IMG/VR virus record: IMGVR_UViG_3300048833_000706
Span: 1 to 36,418 of that record
DNA: 36,418 nt
Source of the DNA: a virus
Direction: 5' to 3' (one strand)
The position numbers and the translations under genes were made by a program. Position 1 is the first letter of the stretch; each line of letters opens with the position of its first letter. The notes beneath the pieces were generated by a model. That model was not told the DNA's origin and ran no database searches. It saw only the letters and a program-made list of their open reading frames with translations. Positions 31,565 through 36,418 of this stretch are shown piece after piece.

Positions 31565-32694
31565 AACGGGCCATCTACGCCGCCGACGAAGGAACCGATT
31601 CCGCGCGCCCCGTGCGCGGTGTCATCGAGATCCCGGACGAACCCCGCGAGTCGCTGTTCCTTCGGCTGCAGGACCAGCTGGACCTCCTCGCAACCGACGA
31701 GCGGACCGTCCCGCTGAAGGATGCGGCGACGTTCAGCGATCTCGACAATGACGCCTCGACCTATGATTTCACGGTGGACGCGCGGGACTGGCTCCTGACA
31801 GGCGCGTGGGACGGAACCGCCCGGACGGCGACGATTCACCCAACTGCACTGTGGACGATCGAGGGTCAGTGGATTGGTTCGGTGCCAACCACCGGAGCGC
31901 CGCCCGCGCCCTTCACGGATGACGCGGCCTACGTCGCATGGGTGATCGACGGTCGCTGGACCGGCGCGGTGTCAACTACGGAGGTGCCGGTCGAGTATGT
32001 CGGGCAGGCCGTGGATCTGGACCCGATTGCCGTGCCGCGCTTCTCGCTCGAACAGCGGCAGGCGGCGGTGCGCCGTCGTCGCGATACCATGCTGGCCGAC
32101 GCCCTACAGCTCATGGCCTTCGACCGGCGCCTCAACGAGACCGACTTCGGCTTGGTCGAGACCTATGTCAGCACGCTCCGCGCGATCGGAGATGCCGAGG
32201 CCAATCCCGACGCAGTGACCTTTCCGGCGCTCGGCGCGATCGCTGAGAACGCCAGCGCATCGCTGCGGGTCCGGACTTACCGGCGCGACAACATCCTTGC
32301 CGCGGTGGGGCTCTCTGGCGGAGTCCCGACGGGCGCCCTCATCGAATCCGCCGAGAATGCGAATGGCCTCTATGTGCGCCTGGCGAGCGGCCATCAGATC
32401 TGCTTCGGCATGCGCAAGGCGACCTTCGTCAACTCGACGCTGCTGCTGACCAGCTGGACGTTTCCGGCAGCGTTCAACACCGTCGAAAACCTGTGGATCG
32501 GGGCCTTCCTGTCGTCAGTCCGGCCAGACGGGACAAGCGAGGGGCTGGCACTTGTGGACATGGAAACCTGCGTCGCGATCGGCACTGCGCGCGGCATGAC
32601 CAGCGCCAACGTCCAGGTGCGGTCGAGGGTCTACGACTTCGTCTCCGGCGATGAGGTCTGGCTGAACGTCATGTCGGTCGGGAGGTTCGCATGA
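31561..32694 (+). CDS. Tail tip/fibre-associated protein
   Basis: This 377-aa protein follows the hub with a 4-nt overlap. The first half has three similar segments: LLTGAWDGTART, IEGQWIGSVPTT and IDGRWTGAVSTT. A basic helix (EQRQAAVRRRRDTMLADALQ) separates it from a strand-rich C-terminal half. A related WIENGAWTGAV occurs at the end of the gene at 33900. It is probably structural. No named family is recognised. Confidence 0.65.
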   Translation: MKRAIYAADEGTDSARPVRGVIEIPDEPRESLFLRLQDQLDLLATDERTVPLKDAATFSDLDNDASTYDFTVDARDWLLTGAWDGTARTATIHPTALWTIEGQWIGSVPTTGAPPAPFTDDAAYVAWVIDGRWTGAVSTTEVPVEYVGQAVDLDPIAVPRFSLEQRQAAVRRRRDTMLADALQLMAFDRRLNETDFGLVETYVSTLRAIGDAEANPDAVTFPALGAIAENASASLRVRTYRRDNILAAVGLSGGVPTGALIESAENANGLYVRLASGHQICFGMRKATFVNSTLLLTSWTFPAAFNTVENLWIGAFLSSVRPDGTSEGLALVDMETCVAIGTARGMTSANVQVRSRVYDFVSGDEVWLNVMSVGRFA

Positions 32695-33005
32695 CCTGGC
32701 ACATCAGACTCTCGCCGATCCGGATGGACGGCGCGATCACCCTCTCGGCCGCCGGCGACGTGCTGACGATCAACGGTGAGGATCTCGACCTGTCGGCGAT
32801 GGAGGACGGCGATGTCCTGCCGGGCGGCGCGGTCGATCACCCGCTTGTCAGCCCGGTCGATCCGATCAACCGGGAGGGTGGTGTGATCGACATCACGCTG
32901 CTCCTGCCGATTGGCTGGCCCGCGCCTGAGGCCGCGCGCTTTGCCGAACCGATTACCGTGACAGAGGACGGGCCGATCGCTCTGCCCGTCGGGGTGGCCC
33001 CATGA
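32691..33005 (+). CDS. Small fibre-region protein
   Basis: This 104-aa protein is strand-rich with MTWHIRLSPIRMDGAITL, a TINGEDLDLSAMEDGDVLP turn, and a LLPIGWPAPEAARFAEPI segment. Similar short proteins accompany tail fibre genes in Rhodobacterales phages. It may be an assembly factor. GGGAGG precedes the ATG. Confidence 0.6.
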   Translation: MTWHIRLSPIRMDGAITLSAAGDVLTINGEDLDLSAMEDGDVLPGGAVDHPLVSPVDPINREGGVIDITLLLPIGWPAPEAARFAEPITVTEDGPIALPVGVAP

Positions 33006-33220
33006 TCAGAATCGACTGGTCAAAACGCGAGACGGCCAAGGACCGCGCCCGGGCGGCCGAGGCGGATGCCGCCGCCCGCGCCCGCGCCTACCTGGCCGAG
33101 ACCGACTGGTACGTGACGCGGCTCAACGATCCCTCAGACGGCCGTCCTATTCCGCAAGAGATCCTTGACGCCCGGGTCACCGCGCGGCTGGCCGCAAACG
33201 AGAAAGGAGAAACCCCGTGA
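33002..33220 (+). CDS. Short tail fibre assembly-like protein
   Basis: This 72-aa protein has a long basic/acidic helix (KDRARAAEADAAARARAYLA), followed by ETDWYVTRLNDPSDGRPIP and a second helix. The W-Y-V-x-R and PIP pattern occurs in C-terminal parts of fibre assembly chaperones. It overlaps both neighbours by 4 nt. Confidence 0.62.
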   Translation: MIRIDWSKRETAKDRARAAEADAAARARAYLAETDWYVTRLNDPSDGRPIPQEILDARVTARLAANEKGETP

Positions 33221-33903
33221 CGACACCTTGCAGGATCAGGGCACCGCTGATCGATCCGACCGGGACGCTGCGCCCAAATACCGACGTGGTCTTTCAGCGA
33301 AAAGGCGGCGTGGTTGGTCAAGAGGGCGCGCTCCTCCTGCCTTTCGACACACGCGCCAGGAGCGACTCCACCGGGATGGTCGAGCTCGAGCTGATGCCAG
33401 GTGAATACACCGGCCTTGCCAGCGGGTCGGGCCGCCCTTGGAGCTTCCCTGTCGCCGTCCCGGATACGGAGGACGAGGTTCTCGCAGACCTGACGCCGCA
33501 GGCGTCGAACATCCCGATCGACAACTCCCTGGTCGCCGAAACCAAGGGTTACCGCAACGAGGCGTCCGACTTTGCCGATGCCACGGCGGCCGACAGGATC
33601 CAGACCGGTATCGATGCGACCGCCACTGCCGACGACCGGGTACAGACCGGACTCGACCGCGCGGCCACCGCCGCTGATCGCGTTCAGACCGGGCTTGATC
33701 GCGCGGCCACCGCTGCCGACCGGGTTGCCACCGGCCTCGACGCTGCCGCGACGGCCGCCGACCGCGCGGCAATCGAGACCAGCCTCCTCGTCTACATCAC
33801 CGACGACGCCCAGAGCCTGACCATTGCCGTGTCCGACACGATGGTCGTGGCCGAGGGCACGTCTCCCTATCCCACCGTCACGCTGGAGTTTGCCACACCA
33901 TGA
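33217..33903 (+). CDS. Tail fibre stalk protein with 14-residue repeats
   Basis: This 228-aa protein starts with GTG 33217 after AAAGGAGA. The N-terminal 100 residues are beta-rich and start RIRAPLIDPTGTLRPNTDVV. The middle has four 14-residue repeats of the type TAADRVQTGLDRAA, predicting a trimeric coiled-coil shaft. A short beta end follows. It probably connects the hub to the fibre tip. Confidence 0.75.
   Translation: MTTPCRIRAPLIDPTGTLRPNTDVVFQRKGGVVGQEGALLLPFDTRARSDSTGMVELELMPGEYTGLASGSGRPWSFPVAVPDTEDEVLADLTPQASNIPIDNSLVAETKGYRNEASDFADATAADRIQTGIDATATADDRVQTGLDRAATAADRVQTGLDRAATAADRVATGLDAAATAADRAAIETSLLVYITDDAQSLTIAVSDTMVVAEGTSPYPTVTLEFATP
33583..33780 (+). repeat. 42-bp coding repeats in the fibre stalk gene
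   Basis: Four 42-bp units start at 33583, 33625, 33667 and 33709, with a partial fifth from 33751. Each encodes TAADR-x-QTGLD-x-AA or a close variant. Repeat number could vary by slippage or recombination and would alter shaft length. Confidence 0.8.
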
Positions 33904-34403
33904 GCGTCGAACAGTTCCAACTCCTCAAGCTGTCGGCGCTGCCGCTGGTCATCGCTGACCTGACGGCGGCGGCACAGGCGTCAGGCGCGGCGGGTGCAGC
34001 GCCATTTCAGGCCGGGGCGGAGGCGGCGCGGAATACTTCCATCGCGCAGGCCACCATCTCTACGACGCAGGCAGGCATTGCGACCGCACAGGCCACCATC
34101 GCCACGACGCAGGCGGGCCTTTCGACTGCCGCTCGCGCGGGAGCGGAGGATGCGCGGGAAGAAACAGAGACCGCCCGCGATGTGACGCTCGGATATCGCG
34201 ACGAGACGCTTGTCGCGAAGGTCGCCGTCGAGGCCCTGCAGATCAGCCAGATCTACGAGGCGATCAAGGCGGCGACGATGAACCCGACCGCGATCCTTGC
34301 CGGGCGGGGCGACTGGTTCCTTGCCGGGGTCTGGCAGGGTGAAACACCGACAAACGACTGGATTGAAAATGGCGCCTGGACCGGCGCTGTGGCCACGGCC
34401 TGA
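33900..34403 (+). CDS. Coiled-coil fibre protein
   Basis: This 167-aa protein begins with SVEQFQLLKLSALPLVIADL and continues as an Ala/Thr/Gln-rich helix with two similar 14-residue units (ATISTTQAGIATAQ and ATIATTQAGLSTAA). It ends in WIENGAWTGAVATA, resembling segments of the gene at 31561. It probably forms a fibre segment upstream of the receptor-binding tip. Confidence 0.68.
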   Translation: MSVEQFQLLKLSALPLVIADLTAAAQASGAAGAAPFQAGAEAARNTSIAQATISTTQAGIATAQATIATTQAGLSTAARAGAEDAREETETARDVTLGYRDETLVAKVAVEALQISQIYEAIKAATMNPTAILAGRGDWFLAGVWQGETPTNDWIENGAWTGAVATA

Positions 34404-34417
34404 GAGAGGACAACGAC

Positions 34418-36418
34418 ATGACCAAGATCACCACTGACTTTTCGGGCCTCGAAAACGCGACCACCCGGCTCGCGCGGATGCAGGACATCCATGACTTCTG
34501 GCTCAATGCAGGGAGCTTTGCCGCTGCTGGCTTCCTGAATGCAGCGCAGGCCAACCTCAACGGCCTGCTCGACGTGGAAATCGCGGAAGGCGAATTGTTC
34601 GGGACGTGGCTCGCCAAGCTGAACCTGATGAACGAACCCGACAAGTGGCTGTCCGATACTCTGTCTGGCGCGGGGCCGAATGCGTTCATCCTCGCCGACG
34701 ACACGGCGCGCATCTTCGGGCCGGATGGCGTCACGCCGGTGTCCGTCCCCGGCACCGCCGTCTCGCTGGCGGTGGATGATTGGGAGGGTCTGGAGCTGGG
34801 ATCGGAAATGAACCCTGACGCTGGTTTTGACAGTGCGGCAGGGTGGACTCTTGGCACGGGCTGGTCTGTCACTGGGGGGCGGGCCCAGGTTTCAGCGGGT
34901 GGGGTGAACACCGATCTTTTCCGTGCAATCGCAGGTGTCGTGGTAGGGCGGGCATATCTGGTCGAAGTGACCGACCTCGACCACATAACAGGTGCGATCA
35001 GGGTTGTCTTTGGTGGGGCGGGGGTTGGCGCCGACTATACCGCAGATACCCCCGCCACACGTCGAATTGTTGTGGCAACCAGCACCGACGGACTGCGTCT
35101 CCGTTCCGTCAGCGCGGGGACTGAAGGATCGGCAGCGGCTGTTTCGGTCCGCGAAGTCCTGAATTGGCCTGCCTACCAGAACAACATCGCCCCTCGTCCG
35201 ACTTGGGGCCGTGCGCCCGCGCAGGTGCGCAATCGGATCACCGCTTCGGAGGACTTCACGTCCGCATCGTGGTCAAAACTGACGGGTGCTACTGCACCGA
35301 CTGCGAGACAAGTTTCGTTTTCTGCCGACGCCATAAGCCGAGTTACACAGATTGCTTCCATTGCCAGTGCGCCTAACCTGACCCTCTCGGTTCGCTTTGA
35401 CCCATCCGAGGCTGGCAAGACTGTCCGTTTGGGAGTTTGGGCGACCGGGCTTGACGGTACCACTTCCGGCAATTCTGGGGATAAGGTCATTCCTGCTGGT
35501 GGGGTTGTGACCCATTCATGGACTGGCATCACCAACCTGACCGGCGTGGGCATATTGAACGGGAGCGCAGGAACTGCGCAAGTCGTCTCCCTCGCTACAG
35601 AAGGTGGCGTTCAACTTGATCTCGCTGCAGCCCCGACCGCTTACCAACGACGCGGCCCCATCCCCACCGACATTACCGAGGCAGGCGTCCGCTCCTTCGG
35701 GGTGCTGCGTTTTGACCTGACTGACGATGCGGTCGTTCACCAAATCCACGCGGGCGGCACCATCGCAATCGGGGTGCATGGTCGGGGTGGCTCTTACCTG
35801 ATCCCATCCGTGGTGCTGGCTCCGAATGACGTGCTTTCCATCGGCCCCATTTCTGTGCTGGACAATGGCGTCGTGGTTGCAGGGTGCCCTGTTGGCATCT
35901 TGCGCGCCTGCACGATTGTCCCGTGGGATACGTTCGGTAATCTGGTCGGCTATTCCATCATGAAGGCCAACCCGAACGCCAAAGAACGGGCGCGGGCGAT
36001 GCGCTTCTTCGCGGCTTATGGGGCGCGGGGATGGCTGGTCGAAGGAGCGAACATCGTTGCCGATAGCGGTTTCGACGATGCTCCGGGGTGGACTCTGTCT
36101 TTTGGGACGGTTTCTGGAAGCAAGGCCCAATTCACAGCCGCCGGAAGCGCGTCGGTAGTGAGGTCAGCTCTCCCGGGGGCCATCGTCCCAAATCAACCCT
36201 TCCTCGCTGAAATTACCGTCGACTCCATTTCCGGCGGAACGATCGGGTGCGGATTTTCGGGCGGTACGGCCACGATCAGCACGATCTCGACGCCCGGTGT
36301 GCATCGCACTGTTCTGCTTCCCAACTCAGGAAACACAGGCACCGGCGTTTATGCTGGAGGGTCCACCGTTGCTGTCGTTGACAACTTCACCCTTCGTCCC
36401 CTCACCCCGGAGTTCTGA
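34418..36418 (+). CDS. Receptor-binding tail fibre with carbohydrate-binding-like modules
   Basis: This 666-aa protein starts after GAGAGGA. Residues 1-127 form an N-terminal attachment part. Two similar jelly-roll-like modules are visible: about 131-248 (NPDAGFDSAAGWTLGTGWSV) and 546-666 (ADSGFDDAPGWTLSFGTVSG). Another module lies at 271-412 (NRITASEDFTSASWSKL). The middle (413-545) has a distinct beta domain. The last two thirds are clearly less GC-rich than the phage core, consistent with exchange of receptor-binding genes. The stop is the last base of the window. Confidence 0.78.
   Translation: MTKITTDFSGLENATTRLARMQDIHDFWLNAGSFAAAGFLNAAQANLNGLLDVEIAEGELFGTWLAKLNLMNEPDKWLSDTLSGAGPNAFILADDTARIFGPDGVTPVSVPGTAVSLAVDDWEGLELGSEMNPDAGFDSAAGWTLGTGWSVTGGRAQVSAGGVNTDLFRAIAGVVVGRAYLVEVTDLDHITGAIRVVFGGAGVGADYTADTPATRRIVVATSTDGLRLRSVSAGTEGSAAAVSVREVLNWPAYQNNIAPRPTWGRAPAQVRNRITASEDFTSASWSKLTGATAPTARQVSFSADAISRVTQIASIASAPNLTLSVRFDPSEAGKTVRLGVWATGLDGTTSGNSGDKVIPAGGVVTHSWTGITNLTGVGILNGSAGTAQVVSLATEGGVQLDLAAAPTAYQRRGPIPTDITEAGVRSFGVLRFDLTDDAVVHQIHAGGTIAIGVHGRGGSYLIPSVVLAPNDVLSIGPISVLDNGVVVAGCPVGILRACTIVPWDTFGNLVGYSIMKANPNAKERARAMRFFAAYGARGWLVEGANIVADSGFDDAPGWTLSFGTVSGSKAQFTAAGSASVVRSALPGAIVPNQPFLAEITVDSISGGTIGCGFSGGTATISTISTPGVHRTVLLPNSGNTGTGVYAGGSTVAVVDNFTLRPLTPEF

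Noticed and set aside
33583-33780. CRISPR-like direct repeats
   Set aside because: The repeats are adjacent 42-bp coding units without spacers and keep the reading frame, so they are protein repeats.
1-36418. Phage ends with Mu-type terminal TG/CA and transposase-binding sites
   Set aside because: The window starts and ends exactly at gene stop codons, so termini and end-binding sites lie outside. No claim can be made.
31561-36418. Mu-type invertible fibre segment with invertase
   Set aside because: No invertase gene, no reverse-oriented second fibre set and no obvious inverted recombination sites were seen within the window.

Overview
The window is almost a complete genome of a Mu-like transposable phage or prophage, carried by a high-GC alphaproteobacterium, most likely a member of the Rhodobacterales. 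Evidence for this is a transposase with the Mu DDE triad and a Mu B-type ATPase in the early region, Mu-type head genes, strong G/C bias at third codon positions, a GapR-family protein typical of alphaproteobacteria, and gene content resembling Rhodobacter transposable siphophages. The window begins at the repressor stop codon and ends at the stop codon of the receptor-binding fibre, so the phage termini and host junctions are not included.

Region 1 (1-760) is the lysogeny switch. A leftward LexA/CI-type repressor with an S24 self-cleavage domain faces the rightward early operon. The gap holds three matching 16-bp operator-like dyads and a plausible early promoter.

Region 2 (767-10965) is a tightly packed early operon, with most genes overlapping by 1-8 nt. 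It encodes a Ner/Cro-like protein, small HTH, zinc-finger and membrane proteins, a ParB-like protein, transposase A, target ATPase B, three more DNA-binding regulators, a DUF3164 protein, a GapR homologue, a GemA-like protein and an MT-A70 adenine methyltransferase.

Region 3 (10974-11808) is a regulatory junction. One leftward gene encodes a small exported protein and looks like a lysogenic cargo gene. A rightward Mor-like activator precedes the late genes.

Region 4 (11920-13842) combines lysis and counter-defence: a T7-lysozyme-type amidase, an Acb2/Tad1-like nucleotide sponge (probable anti-CBASS or anti-Thoeris protein), a holin-like protein, a DUF2730 protein and a winged-helix protein.

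Region 5 (13843-23760) is DNA packaging and head assembly in Mu order: DUF3486 small terminase-like protein, large terminase, DUF935 portal, gp30/F-like minor head protein, gpG-like morphogenesis protein, protease/scaffold, a probable decoration protein, major head protein and head-tail connectors. A solitary Xre/MbcA/ParS toxin-binding domain lies between terminase and portal.

Region 6 (23761-36418) encodes a non-contractile tail: tail tube, a tail-assembly chaperone pair joined by a -1 ribosomal frameshift at GGGAAAC, tape measure, Dit-like protein, DUF2163-like and DUF6950-like proteins, a J-type hub and a fibre cassette ending in a modular receptor-binding protein. No sheath or baseplate-wedge genes were recognised, so the virion is inferred to be a siphovirus with Mu-type replication and head. 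No tRNA, rRNA, CRISPR array or insertion sequence was seen, and no gene-free stretch exceeds 300 bases.
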